A DNA stretch of 64,000 nucleotides from Thiothrix lacustris DSM 21227 (GTDB lineage Bacteria > Pseudomonadota > Gammaproteobacteria > Thiotrichales > Thiotrichaceae). The DNA lies in the NCBI RefSeq assembly GCF_000621325.1, contig NZ_JHYQ01000002.1, positions 186,001 to 250,000 of the forward strand, written 5' to 3'. This document shows, in pieces, positions 10,367-19,370 of the stretch (position 1 is its first letter; each line of letters opens with the position of its first letter). Below the pieces are notes generated by a model. That model searched no databases. It was not told where the DNA came from and was given only the letters and a program-made list of their open reading frames with translations. The position numbers and the translations under genes were made by a program.

Positions 10367-11088
10367 TTTCCCGCCTTGATTGGCCTGATGCCCTGCGTGG
10401 CTTGGCTGTTCTACTGATGATGGTCTTCCATAGTGCGTATGACCTGAACCATTTCAATATTCTCCAACTCGATTTATTGCACAGTGATTTCTGGCCTGCC
10501 TTCCAGAAAGTCATCATGACCCTGTTTGTGGGTATTGCCGGGGTAAGTCTGGCATTGGCCAACCGCAAGGGTCTGAAATGGCCACGTTTTTGGCAGCGTG
10601 AGGCGCTGTTGCTTGCCAGTGCTGCGTTGGTGAGTGCGGGCAGTTATTGGCTATTTCCCACGAGCTGGATATTTTTCGGCATCCTGCATTTTATGGTGCT
10701 TGCCAGTTTGTTGGCTGTGCCATTCTTGCGCCTTGGAGGGTGGAATGTACTGCTGGGTGTCTGGTTTTTGGCGTTGCCTTGGTGGTTTACCGACCCTTTT
10801 TTCAATGCAGCGGGTTGGCAATGGGTAGGCTTGGGAGACGTGGTGGCAGATACGAAAGATTATGCGCCGTTGTTACCGTGGTTTGGGATTTTGTTGCTGG
10901 GGGTTTCTGTCGGGCGTTATGTAGAGGATTGTTTGGTGTGCCAACGTCCGTTACCGCGTTTGCCTGTTGTGCGGGGTTTGTTGTGGCTAGGCAAACACAG
11001 CCTTGCTGTCTACTTGTTACACCAGCCTTTGTTGATGGCGGTATTCTGGGCGCTGTCGAATGTTATACCTGACGTAACTGGAAGCTGA
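10354..11088 (+). CDS. DUF1624 (HGSNAT-like) membrane protein
   Basis: A polytopic membrane protein of about 244 residues. The signature 'RLDWPDALRGLAVLLMMVFHSAYDL' (read in two parts) matches the catalytic domain of heparan-alpha-glucosaminide N-acetyltransferase-like proteins, which transfer acetyl groups across the membrane. The His in MVFHS is the conserved one. About seven hydrophobic segments follow, ending 'LGKHSLAVYLLHQPLLMAV', another family hallmark. The substrate is unknown in bacteria. The start is uncertain: ATG 10354 lies in a hairpin loop, while TTG 10327 and TTG 10330 are alternatives. None has a good ribosome site. The gene follows ilvC closely and may be read through from it. 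Confidence 0.82.
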   Translation: MGGKVSRLDWPDALRGLAVLLMMVFHSAYDLNHFNILQLDLLHSDFWPAFQKVIMTLFVGIAGVSLALANRKGLKWPRFWQREALLLASAALVSAGSYWLFPTSWIFFGILHFMVLASLLAVPFLRLGGWNVLLGVWFLALPWWFTDPFFNAAGWQWVGLGDVVADTKDYAPLLPWFGILLLGVSVGRYVEDCLVCQRPLPRLPVVRGLLWLGKHSLAVYLLHQPLLMAVFWALSNVIPDVTGS

Positions 11089-11557
11089 TTTCCCCGTTCG
11101 GGGTGAGCAAACCGTGTTGTACCAGCCATGCGCGTGCATCTTCCGCATCTTCCTCAAACCAGCGTTGCGCCGAGCCGAGCCGGAAGGTGTAACCCCAAGC
11201 ATTCATATCTTGCCATGCCCGTTCGTGTCCAAATCCTTCGACGAAATCTGCCAGTAAAATTTGCAGGTAACAAACCGCATCTTCTTCGCTGTATTCGCCG
11301 CAAGCATCTGTGTGCAAGACGGCGCGGCGTTCTTGATCCATACAGATGATGTGGCAACTTTCATGCAAGATGGAATGCAGCGGCGTGTCCTGCCGCACAA
11401 ATACGCTCAAGCCGATAATGCCTGCTTCGTCTTCATGCCAGTAGCTGCCGGGTATGGGGGTTTGTTCCGGTACGCTTTCCAGTTGCAGGCCGTAACGTGA
11501 GAGCAGGGCGGTAAGTGATTCCGCCCCGACATCCCGTAAACGCAATACTTCACTCAC
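11063..11557 (-). CDS. Uncharacterised protein with HExxH zinc-binding motif
   Basis: The protein has 164 residues with no signal peptide or membrane segment. Residues 65-69 read H-E-S-C-H inside 'TPLHSILHESCHIICMD', a zincin motif. An acidic helix about 22 residues later ('EYSEEDAVCYLQ') could supply the third ligand, as in gluzincins. The first 50 residues contain 'GSYWHEDEAGIIGLSVFV'. I do not recognise a named family. A metalloprotease or an IrrE-like fold is a guess from the motif only. Its start overlaps the stop of the CopD-like gene by 4 bases, so the two form an operon. Its end overlaps the convergent DUF1624 gene by 26 bases. Confidence 0.75.
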   Translation of the reverse strand: MSEVLRLRDVGAESLTALLSRYGLQLESVPEQTPIPGSYWHEDEAGIIGLSVFVRQDTPLHSILHESCHIICMDQERRAVLHTDACGEYSEEDAVCYLQILLADFVEGFGHERAWQDMNAWGYTFRLGSAQRWFEEDAEDARAWLVQHGLLTPNGEISFQLRQV

Positions 11558-12012
11558 AGGACGTACTTGCCGCCCGCAGCGATCACAATGGTGATGAGGC
11601 CGATGAGCGTGTTAATACCCACCAATACCCGGATTTGTGCCAGTGCTTTGCCGCCATCAGGCCAGCGCTGGTCAGCCACTGCTTTGCGCAACTTTTGGTA
11701 CGGGGCGAAATAAACGTGCATGAAAATCAGCATCATGATAAGTCCCAGCCCGTTCATGATGTGGACAAAAACCGGCGCATTGGCAAAACCACCGAAAGGT
11801 CCCAGCAGCATCCAGTAACCTGATGCCAGAACAATAATAATGGAAGCCCATACCCACGGGAAAAAACGCCCGAAGACACCCGCCCACACGGTCAGGCGCT
11901 GTGGTGGTTCCAGAACGCTAGCAGCAACAGGGCGTAAAACGGTGTAGGCGAAGAACATGCCGCCAACCCAGATGACGATAGCTAAAACGTGTAAAGCGAG
12001 TGCGATTGACAC
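11554..12012 (-). CDS. CopD-like four-helix membrane protein
   Basis: A 152-residue integral membrane protein with four helices. 'LHVLAIVIWVGGMFFAYTVL' carries the His and WVGG typical of CopD/DUF2269-type proteins. Other landmarks are 'VHIMNGLGLIMMLIFMHVYF', a charged loop with 'RWPDGGKALAQIR' and a last helix 'GINTLIGLITIVIAAGG'. Members are linked to copper or haem-like cofactors, but the ligand has not been set for this subgroup. It is first in a two-gene operon with the HExxH protein (ATGA overlap). Confidence 0.8.
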   Translation of the reverse strand: MSIALALHVLAIVIWVGGMFFAYTVLRPVAASVLEPPQRLTVWAGVFGRFFPWVWASIIIVLASGYWMLLGPFGGFANAPVFVHIMNGLGLIMMLIFMHVYFAPYQKLRKAVADQRWPDGGKALAQIRVLVGINTLIGLITIVIAAGGKYVL

Positions 12013-12076
12013 TGATGGTGCTCCTAATGATTCAAATACGATCTAATCGTGCCATGTTACCTGTGCCCAGTGGTAA

Positions 12077-14266
12077 TTACAGTTTTTTCAGTGCGGCGAT
12101 GAGTTTGCTCGCCGTGCTGGGCTGGCTTGTGTGGGTTTCAGCTTGATACACATAGCCGCCGTAATCATCGCCATACCCGTTATTCAGGTCTACTCGGTTG
12201 AGCAAAATACCTGCCAGTGGTGCTTGTGAGCGCCGTAAGCGGGTTAGGGCATTTTCCAGCATGACCATGCGAGTATGTTCCGCGCGTACCGTTAACAGGG
12301 TGGCAGAAGACAGCGAGGCCAGTATCAATGCGTCCGCTAGACCCAGCACGGGTGGGCCATCAAGGATAATCTGGTCAAAGTCACGTCTGGCACCTTCCAG
12401 CAAGGCTTGCATGTGGGGTGATGACAGCAGTTCGGCAGGGTCATCCGGCAGATTACCGGCCGGAAGCAGGTACAGGTTGGAAATGTCAGTGTTCTGGATC
12501 AGTTCACGGCTACCCATTGCCCCTGACAGGTAATTGGCCAAACCGTTAGGCGCGTGGATACCCAGCGTTTTATGCAATGAGGGATTACGCAAATCCGCAT
12601 CTATCAGCAATACTCGATTACCAGCCGAGGCATAAGCACAGGCAAGGTTGCTGGCTGTGGTGGTTTTACCTTCATTGGGGCTGGCACTGGTGACGAAAAT
12701 AACCGGGGTATTGCCATCCTCATGCAGGAAACGCAAGGCGGTACGCAGCGAGCGGAAGGCTTCGGCAATGGCAGAGCGCGGTTTACTGATGGTGATCGTG
12801 GCTAATTGGCTGGCAGTCGCATCTGCGGTGTCTGCCATGACCCCGAGGACAGGCAACCGGGTGCTGCGCTCCAGTTCATTGATATCCTTGACGGTATCGT
12901 CCAGAAATTCGCGCATGAATGCTGCCGATACACCCAAAAGTAAGCCCAGCAAAGTACCAAACAACAGGTTGGTGGAAAGTTTGGGTTTGAATTTTTTGAG
13001 CGGGATTTGTGCCGGGTCGATGATGGCGATGTTGTTAGCAGCCACACCACCGGCAATATTGACCTCTTTCAAGCGTTGCTGGAGGTTTTGGTAGAGTTCC
13101 TGGTTGGTGGCAACTTCCCGCTTGAGGGTGCTGTGGGCAATGGCAGTATCCTGCTCTTGCATGGCCTCGGTTTTAGCTTTGGCAATGCCTTCACGGATCA
13201 GAGATTCATTGCGTTTGGCGGTTTCGAATTCACCTTTCAGTGAGTCACGTTTGGCGGATACCTCGATTTCAATATCATTTTCGAGCTTTTTGATTTGTGC
13301 AGTGATGGTGGCGCTCGCTTGCTTTTCTTGCTGGGCTTTGAGGTTGTCAAGCTTTTGCCCCAAAGCTTGTAGGTAGGGAGCGTCCTTTTCCAGTACTCCG
13401 GTACGGTCTTTTAGCGGGCGTTTTGTATCGGTGAGAATTTCGTACTTACTTTCCTGCTCAATGCGTTGCTTCTGGACTTTGATGAGTTCTTCGGATAGCT
13501 GTTTGAGTGCGAGTGAGGAAGTGGTGGAGTCTTGGCCATCAAGCTGGAAAATTTCGTGGTCGCGGGCATACTGGTTTAGGCGTTGTTCGGATTCATCCAG
13601 ACGGGTTTTGGTCTCCTGCACGGTTTTATTCAGGTAGGCCTGTGCATCCGTGGTGGCTGACAGACGTCGGTCGGTATTCATGTCTTTGAATGTGCCGACG
13701 ACTGCATTGGCAATTTCAGCCGCTTGTTCGGGGGTGGATGAAGTGTAACTGACCGCAACCAGACGAGAATTTTTGACAGGTTCGACGGTGAGGTTTTCCA
13801 GCAGCAAGTCTTCGAGGGCGGTTTGCCGACTATCTTCATCGGCGCTGCTGAACCATGCTTTGAGCTGACCTAGTAGGGATGTGCTGGAAAGTTTTTGTTC
13901 CAGTTTTAGCTCATTGATGACCCGTGTTGCCAATGCCCGACTGCGTATCAACTCGAACTGGGTTTGGTAAAAGTCGCGGGTGTCGCGGATATCGCCAGCA
14001 CCTAGGAAATCTATGCCAACCACATTGGTCGATTCACGTTCAATTTGCAGAGTAGCGGTGGCACGGTAGACGGGTTTGCTAAACAAGGTGATGAGCAGTG
14101 CCAGTAGCAGAATGATACCGGTGACCAACAAAATCATACGCCTGCGCCGGAACAGGGTGCGTCCGAATCCGCGTAAATCGAGTGCATCTGCCACTTTCAG
14201 TGAGTCAGCTACATAAGCGGGGCTGCGCTGAGCCGGATGGCTATTATTCTGTTTGTCGTTTTGCAT
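12077..14266 (-). CDS. Wzc-type polysaccharide copolymerase with tyrosine autokinase domain
   Basis: A 729-residue inner-membrane protein controlling chain length and export of the exopolysaccharide. The N-terminal Wzz domain is flanked by two membrane helices ('MILLVTGIILLLALLITLFS' and 'LLFGTLLGLLLGVSAAF'), with a long periplasmic coiled coil between them (roughly residues 200-430). The cytoplasmic BY-kinase has Walker A 'SASPNEGKTTTASNLA', Walker A' 'LLIDADLRNPS' and Walker B 'IILDGPPVLGLADA'. The tail has a tyrosine cluster (GYGDDYGGYVY), the expected autophosphorylation site. It is the last gene of the cluster, 54 bases after the acyltransferase. No Wzb-like phosphatase or Wza-like outer-membrane channel is nearby. 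Confidence 0.93.
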   Translation of the reverse strand: MQNDKQNNSHPAQRSPAYVADSLKVADALDLRGFGRTLFRRRRMILLVTGIILLLALLITLFSKPVYRATATLQIERESTNVVGIDFLGAGDIRDTRDFYQTQFELIRSRALATRVINELKLEQKLSSTSLLGQLKAWFSSADEDSRQTALEDLLLENLTVEPVKNSRLVAVSYTSSTPEQAAEIANAVVGTFKDMNTDRRLSATTDAQAYLNKTVQETKTRLDESEQRLNQYARDHEIFQLDGQDSTTSSLALKQLSEELIKVQKQRIEQESKYEILTDTKRPLKDRTGVLEKDAPYLQALGQKLDNLKAQQEKQASATITAQIKKLENDIEIEVSAKRDSLKGEFETAKRNESLIREGIAKAKTEAMQEQDTAIAHSTLKREVATNQELYQNLQQRLKEVNIAGGVAANNIAIIDPAQIPLKKFKPKLSTNLLFGTLLGLLLGVSAAFMREFLDDTVKDINELERSTRLPVLGVMADTADATASQLATITISKPRSAIAEAFRSLRTALRFLHEDGNTPVIFVTSASPNEGKTTTASNLACAYASAGNRVLLIDADLRNPSLHKTLGIHAPNGLANYLSGAMGSRELIQNTDISNLYLLPAGNLPDDPAELLSSPHMQALLEGARRDFDQIILDGPPVLGLADALILASLSSATLLTVRAEHTRMVMLENALTRLRRSQAPLAGILLNRVDLNNGYGDDYGGYVYQAETHTSQPSTASKLIAALKKL

Positions 14267-14320
14267 GGTATGAATAGTCTGTAGGCCAGATTAAAGTTTA
14301 GCGCCCGATTGTAGCAACTC

Positions 14321-15412
14321 TTATGGGGCGCGGTTAACAAAGTTGTTGATGAAGCGTCGTAGTGGTGTTTCAAAAAACCAATAGGAAAACACGGCGCTTA
14401 GGGTCAATAAGATGACAAATAGGTAGAAATGCAGCATACCTGCCGGGTCTATGCTGGCGGGCATCAGCTTTTCATAGATGCCATGCAAGGGTTTTTGCAG
14501 GATATACAATGAAAAACTGGCCTCACCGAGCAGCACCAGCCACGGATGCTGCAACAAGGCGCTGATTTTCCCAGTATTCAGCGCCAATAAGACGATGAAC
14601 AGCAGAAACAAGGGGGCAATCAGACCATTGGTGTAGTCAAACTGGATGCCACTGTGCGTCATCAGGGGCTGGCGCACTACCAATAATGCCATTGCTAGCA
14701 GCGAAACGCTTAGCAAAGCCAGCGTATTCAAATTTGGGCTAGCCAGGCGTTGCAGTTTGCCTTCCTGCAACCATGCCCCTGCGATAAACCCGATGAGGAA
14801 AGTATTGAGATGCATTAAGGGATTGTAATAAATCATATCGTGCAGCAGGCCACGCGGGGTGTAATACTCGGAATTGAGCAGCAGCGTATGCCCTGTTTGT
14901 GTCACGACCCATAAACCAGCGGCGGCAATACTGAGGTGTGTCAGGTGGTGACGTTTTACCAGCAGGATGAGCAGCGGGAAGCACAGGTAAAAAAAGGCTT
15001 CGACCGACAGTGACCAGCCGGGTGCATTTAGGGTGAGGGGATAACCGGGTATCCACGCCTGTAACATGCTCAAGCTGAGGGCAACGGTAAATGGTTCGCT
15101 ACCCGCGCTGTGGTATTTGGCGAGGATCATCAGCAACAGTGCTAACAGGTAAACCGGGTAAATGCGTGCTACCCGCGCCCACCAGTAACGCCGGGTATCG
15201 AAGGGGCGTTGTTGTTGTTCCCCAGCGCGGTAATAAGCAATCGCCATGATGAAACCGGACAGCACGTAAAAGTAACTGACGGCAATCGGGCCTGCGGCCA
15301 TGATCGGGTTGAGCCACGGCAAGTTGGCAGGGAAGACTGTTGCCCCGTAGTGGAAAAAAACAACCGTTAACGCGGCAATATAGCGGGTAAAAGTAAGCTG
15401 CTCGATTCTCAC
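14321..15412 (-). CDS. Acyltransferase 3 family (OafA-like) O-acyltransferase
   Basis: A 363-residue membrane protein with about ten hydrophobic segments. It opens with the family pattern 'MRIEQLTFTRYIAALTVVFF', where the HY of 'FFHYG' supplies the catalytic His. It continues with 'FYVLSGFIMAIAYY' and the 'RYWWARVARIYPVYLLALL' R-x10-R-type motif. It probably O-acetylates the polysaccharide or its lipid-linked unit, as inferred from its place between the initiating transferase and Wzc. The downstream spacing (15 bases) supports one operon. Confidence 0.9.
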   Translation of the reverse strand: MRIEQLTFTRYIAALTVVFFHYGATVFPANLPWLNPIMAAGPIAVSYFYVLSGFIMAIAYYRAGEQQQRPFDTRRYWWARVARIYPVYLLALLLMILAKYHSAGSEPFTVALSLSMLQAWIPGYPLTLNAPGWSLSVEAFFYLCFPLLILLVKRHHLTHLSIAAAGLWVVTQTGHTLLLNSEYYTPRGLLHDMIYYNPLMHLNTFLIGFIAGAWLQEGKLQRLASPNLNTLALLSVSLLAMALLVVRQPLMTHSGIQFDYTNGLIAPLFLLFIVLLALNTGKISALLQHPWLVLLGEASFSLYILQKPLHGIYEKLMPASIDPAGMLHFYLFVILLTLSAVFSYWFFETPLRRFINNFVNRAP

Positions 15413-15427
15413 AGGCTTGCCATTGCC

Positions 15428-16828
15428 TTAGTAAGCATTTTTGTCGTGGAAGGTTTTGAACGCGGTGACCAGAATGATCCTGAGATCCAGAGCCAGACTC
15501 CAGCTACGGATGTATTCCATGTCCAGTTCCACCCGCTTTTCCATTTTGAACAGGGTATCGGTTTCACCGCGCCAGCCATTCACTTGTGCCCAACCGGTGA
15601 TACCGGGTTTCATTAGGTGACGGCGCATATAGCCGGGGATCAGTTGACGGTATTCTTCATTGTGGGAAACAGCGTGTGGGCGTGGGCCAACAATCGACAT
15701 GTGGCCTTGCAGGACATTGAAAAACTGGGGCAGTTCATCCAGTGAGCTTTTACGCAGGAAGGCGCCTACAGGAGTAATGCGGCAATCGTTACGGGTAGCC
15801 TGTTTGATGTTGCCACCATTTTCACACACGGTCATGGTGCGGAATTTCAGTACCTGAAATTTTTCACCCCGCAGGCCGTGGCGAGTTTGCTTGAAGAGAA
15901 TGGGGCCACGTGAGGTTAGCTTGATAGCGATGGCAATGCCCAGCATTAACGGTGCTACCAGTAACAACAGCAAGATGCCCAGAAAGATATCTTCAATGCG
16001 TTTGATAACGGCACGCTGGGTCGACAGGGGAGCATCGTAAATACGTAAAATAGGTGTTTCCGCAATTTCCATGTAGCGACTATGCAGGAGTGAATTGGTG
16101 AAGTTGTCAGGAATCAAGCGTATAGGCGTGATGGTGTCAGCCAGCTCGTTGATCAGGCGCATCGATGCTTCTGACTGCCCAGAAGTAGGCGCAAGGTAGA
16201 TTTGGTCCCATTCACCGCTGCGGGCGGCTTCCATCATGGCTTGGGCATTACCAATATGGGCGTATTGCCGGGGTAGTTCAATGGTATTGATCTCTTCGTC
16301 AAGGCTGTAAAAGCCAGCAATTTGGAACCCTGAGTCAGGTTGGCTATTGATCATTTCAGCAAAACGCAGCCCTTGTTCAGTGATGCCCGCAATGGCAATG
16401 TTATGGTTATTGATGCCGATGCGTTTGAGGGAGGCTTGCAGGCTACGCAAGGCATAGCGGCTTGATATCAGTAACAGGGGGGTGCTGAACAACCAGCTAA
16501 TCAAGACGAAGCGTGAATACTCTTCAGAGGTTTTTACAGCAAAAATGATAAAAATGAGGAACAAAAATGTCACTAACCAAGTCACAAGGATACGAATGAC
16601 TTCATCGCGAAAAAACGGACGCCCGCTCCATGACGTGTAAATATCTGTGAAACGGCCTACCAAGCCAAATAAAAGGGACGCACCCAACCCAACAATCAAG
16701 TAACCTTGAATGTTGTAGTCACTGGAGTGCATGGATGCAAGAATCAGGATGCCCAAAATAATGAGCGTATCTGCGCTACGGTAGATCAGTTCGGCACTGA
16801 TTTTGTTGTCCACCTTCAAATTTTCCAT
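15428..16828 (-). CDS. Undecaprenyl-phosphate sugar phosphotransferase (WcaJ/GumD type)
   Basis: A 466-residue polyisoprenyl-phosphate hexose-1-phosphate transferase that starts repeat-unit assembly on the inner membrane. Four N-terminal membrane helices (residues about 15-130) are followed by a CoA-binding-like Rossmann region ('NNHNIAIAGITEQGLRFAEM'). A fifth hydrophobic segment ('IFLGILLLLLVAPLMLGIAIA') follows, and then the catalytic domain with 'KFRTMTVCENGG', 'LRKSSLDELPQFFNVLQG', '[17 protein letters not shown]' and 'KPGITGWAQVNGWRGET'. The length is standard. The sugar is probably glucose or galactose by family, not proven. It starts a separate transcript of three genes, since 327 bases separate it from the GT2 gene upstream. 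Confidence 0.93.
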   Translation of the reverse strand: MENLKVDNKISAELIYRSADTLIILGILILASMHSSDYNIQGYLIVGLGASLLFGLVGRFTDIYTSWSGRPFFRDEVIRILVTWLVTFLFLIFIIFAVKTSEEYSRFVLISWLFSTPLLLISSRYALRSLQASLKRIGINNHNIAIAGITEQGLRFAEMINSQPDSGFQIAGFYSLDEEINTIELPRQYAHIGNAQAMMEAARSGEWDQIYLAPTSGQSEASMRLINELADTITPIRLIPDNFTNSLLHSRYMEIAETPILRIYDAPLSTQRAVIKRIEDIFLGILLLLLVAPLMLGIAIAIKLTSRGPILFKQTRHGLRGEKFQVLKFRTMTVCENGGNIKQATRNDCRITPVGAFLRKSSLDELPQFFNVLQGHMSIVGPRPHAVSHNEEYRQLIPGYMRRHLMKPGITGWAQVNGWRGETDTLFKMEKRVELDMEYIRSWSLALDLRIILVTAFKTFHDKNAY

Positions 16829-17155
16829 TCAACCGTTATCCTCTGACGATGGCTGCACCAGAAACCACCATGGAGTTTATTGTCAATCAAATAAACTTGT
16901 CGTCTTAGCGGGCTAAGGGAGTGTGATGCATGGAAACAACACGCCGTTCTCTGGGCGACAAGTAAGGTAATAAATGGACTTGGGCTATTATCCATTTGTT
17001 ATACCAACAGTTATTTATCATTTTCAGATAGATTTGAGACACTCAGTCTACCTGAAACTAACCTTAATATAGCGTATCTTTGTTAGTTTTGTCGTAAAAA
17101 AAATACAAGCGGTGGTTTGTGTTGTGCATTCGGTATAATCCTGAAGTAGCAATTG
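16829..17155. other. AT-rich intergenic region inside the exopolysaccharide cluster
   Basis: This is 327 bases without a credible gene, between the end of the GT2 gene and the start of the sugar phosphotransferase gene. It should hold the promoter of the latter on the minus strand, but I could not pick a convincing -35/-10 pair. No JUMPstart or ops element is visible. A plus-strand TATAAT at 17134-17139 lacks a -35. Confidence 0.6.
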
Positions 17156-17983
17156 TCAGCGTGATGACTGGTCTTTTTCCCACGTATAGGTTCGCAGGTT
17201 GCGGTACTGCCGCGTAGCTCGCCAGCGGATGAAACTTGCAATGGACAAGTAGATCAGCGTCGGTACAATTTCTCGGCTCATCAGTTGGTTGAGCAGAATA
17301 CTGGAATAAGGTTTTTTGTCCGCTTTGGTGCAGAGTTTTGCAGCGGCTAGTTGCATATTGCCAAGACGTGCGCGAGTCTTGATTTTAATCAGGGAATACA
17401 GGTCTTGTGGTGCGGTAATGAATATTTCTGCGCCGCTGATATTGCCGCGTTCCTGACGTTCAAACTGGCATCGTACAAAGCCATCGTCGTTAATAATGGC
17501 TGGAAATTCCGTAAAGCGTTCCCGCCCTGTTTGGGTGATCACGTAACTACAGGTTGCTACCACGCCATCGCGGATGTAAGGCAGTTGCAACCATGTCCGG
17601 TAATACTGCCGTACCAACCAAGATGATTGGGAGGTATCAATAACGGGTTCGGGGGCTGCCAGCAACAGGTTCGGATTGTTCTCCAAGGCTTGCGTGATGG
17701 TCTGAATAGCATTAGCTGACAGGCGTGTATCAGCATCAATATAAAAGACAGGCCACGTCGTTACCCACTTTTCTGCTTCATTTAATGCATTGACTTTGGA
17801 TGGGGTGACAATATCCAAACAGATGGCATTGGGGTATTCCTTGCGCACAATCTCAGCCGTGTTGTCGGTACAGCCATTGCAAGCAACGATCAGGGTATCT
17901 AACCCGGCTTGTCCGTTCAGGCTATCCAGACAGCGGCGGATGACGCTCGCCTCATTGTGTGCGGGCACAATCACGCTGGCCAT
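17156..17983 (-). CDS. Glycosyltransferase family 2
   Basis: The protein has 275 residues. The GT-A nucleotide-sugar fold is shown by 'MASVIVPAHNEASVIRRCL', 'LIVACNGCTDNTAEIV' and the metal-binding DxD in 'FYIDADTRLS'. The acceptor side has 'AIINDDGFVRCQFERQ', where ED/DD would be the catalytic base. A C-terminal hydrophobic segment ('VPTLIYLSIASFIRW') probably contacts the membrane. It adds a sugar to the lipid-linked repeat unit; donor and acceptor are not deducible. Its ATG shares one base with the upstream gene's stop (TAATG). It is the last gene of the long upstream operon. Confidence 0.88.
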   Translation of the reverse strand: MASVIVPAHNEASVIRRCLDSLNGQAGLDTLIVACNGCTDNTAEIVRKEYPNAICLDIVTPSKVNALNEAEKWVTTWPVFYIDADTRLSANAIQTITQALENNPNLLLAAPEPVIDTSQSSWLVRQYYRTWLQLPYIRDGVVATCSYVITQTGRERFTEFPAIINDDGFVRCQFERQERGNISGAEIFITAPQDLYSLIKIKTRARLGNMQLAAAKLCTKADKKPYSSILLNQLMSREIVPTLIYLSIASFIRWRATRQYRNLRTYTWEKDQSSR

Positions 17984-18915
17984 TAACGATACCCCTGCAA
18001 CCAGTCAGCACGTTGCGCGAAAATGATTTGCCATTCACGGCGTTGCGCGGAACGGGGTTTGAACAAGGTGTGCAGGGCAAATTTGTTCAGCACATACAAG
18101 TACAGCAAGGCTTTGTAAGCAGGGCGTTGCCACGCCGTTACGTGGCGGTTGACCAGCTCTACCTTGCCTTTCAATAATTTGATTTGCTTGCCGGAAAAAT
18201 GGCTATGACTGACACCACCGTGATGAATGATACGGGCATCCGGGGTGACAATGGGTTGATACCCCAGTGCTTTGGCGCGTAGGCAATAATCCGCTTCTTC
18301 GGCATACATGAAAAAGCTGGCGTCCAGCCCGCCCAGCTTATCCCACAGTTCGCGGGTGGTCAGGAAAAAGCAGCCGGACACAATATCGACTTCCTTGACG
18401 GTATCCCGCTTCCAGCAGCCGTAATTGGCGTTATTGAACACACAGGTTTTGCTGAACAATTTGCTCAAACCCAAGGCACTGTAAAGCAGGTCATGAAGCG
18501 TGGGTTTACTCCAAGCATGTTGGGTATTCAGGCTCATGTCATTGTTGAGGGTGACACCGCTCCAGATACCGTTAGCCGGTTGGAGTTTAGCGAAATGCAG
18601 CAAACGGTCAACAGCCGCATTAATGATGACCGTATCGGGGTTAAGCAGCAGTAAGTATTTGCCTGCTGCCTGTTTCGCACCTAGTTGTACGCCACCGGCA
18701 AACCCCAGATTTGCCCCGGATTCGATCAGTGTCACCTGCGGGAAAAACTGGCGAATCATGGCAACCGAGTCATCGTTGGACGCATTATCCACCACAATGA
18801 CCTCGATTGAAGTCAATTGGGTTTCGCGGAACAAGGATTCCAGCGCCCGCCGAATATAGCTGGACGTGTTGTAGGAAACCAGAATGATGCTGACTTCCGG
18901 CGTTGTCATATTCAA
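17983..18915 (-). CDS. Glycosyltransferase family 2, rhamnosyltransferase-like
   Basis: The protein has 310 residues. The N-terminus 'VSIILVSYNTSSYIRRALES', the 'VIVVDNASNDDS' loop, 'ANLGFAGGVQLGAKQAAG' and the 'LLLNPDTV' DxD-equivalent are the pattern of WbbL/RfbF-type enzymes that transfer rhamnose. Given rfbABCD in the same operon, dTDP-L-rhamnose is the likely donor (inference). 'FFMYAEEADYCLRAKALGY' supplies the acidic ED catalytic residues. The start overlaps the acetyltransferase stop by 4 bases. Confidence 0.88.
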   Translation of the reverse strand: MNMTTPEVSIILVSYNTSSYIRRALESLFRETQLTSIEVIVVDNASNDDSVAMIRQFFPQVTLIESGANLGFAGGVQLGAKQAAGKYLLLLNPDTVIINAAVDRLLHFAKLQPANGIWSGVTLNNDMSLNTQHAWSKPTLHDLLYSALGLSKLFSKTCVFNNANYGCWKRDTVKEVDIVSGCFFLTTRELWDKLGGLDASFFMYAEEADYCLRAKALGYQPIVTPDARIIHHGGVSHSHFSGKQIKLLKGKVELVNRHVTAWQRPAYKALLYLYVLNKFALHTLFKPRSAQRREWQIIFAQRADWLQGYR

Positions 18916-19370
18916 GCCAGTCTCCCGTAAGCAATGGTCTGGATGCCGGATCGCACCACTTTTGCCGGATTTCCCGCCACAATCGACTGCGCGGGCACGT
19001 CTTTAGTGACGACACTACCTGCACCCACAATCACTTGATCACCGATACTGACGCCGGGCAAAATGATAGCACCACAACCGATAAAGCAGTTAGCACCAAT
19101 GTGTGTTTTTTGATCGAATTGTCCACCATGCCGCCGGGTAGCGTAGTCATGCGCCAGAATGATGGCATCAAACGCAATGTAAGTTTTCTCACCAATTTCA
19201 ACACAACGCGGGTTGGTTTTGTCCAGGCGTGCCTTGAAGGAAATGCGCACATCCGGCGCGATATTCATGCCGTACACCGTGCGGAAATACCAAGTGCGCA
19301 GCCATAACAGGCCGTCGCGGAATCCGACCAGCCACATGAACACTCTTTGGTTGACGAAACGTAATCTCAT
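18912..19370 (-). CDS. Hexapeptide-repeat acyltransferase (WcaF/NodL-like)
   Basis: The protein has 152 residues. Left-handed beta-helix hexapeptides are visible from about residue 38 ('IAPDVRISFKARLD') to 130, with the typical ending 'GAGSVVTKDVPAQSIVAGNPAK'. The catalytic His is probably in 'IILAHDYATRRHGG'. It likely O-acetylates a sugar in the polysaccharide. The first 30 residues hold a hydrophobic, Trp-rich stretch suggesting membrane association. It is coupled to both neighbours by 4-base overlaps. Confidence 0.88.
   Translation of the reverse strand: MRLRFVNQRVFMWLVGFRDGLLWLRTWYFRTVYGMNIAPDVRISFKARLDKTNPRCVEIGEKTYIAFDAIILAHDYATRRHGGQFDQKTHIGANCFIGCGAIILPGVSIGDQVIVGAGSVVTKDVPAQSIVAGNPAKVVRSGIQTIAYGRLA

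Noticed and set aside
17134-17139. Plus-strand TATAAT that could drive an antisense RNA into the GT2 gene.
   Set aside because: No -35-like hexamer at workable spacing, and nothing downstream suggests a transcript.
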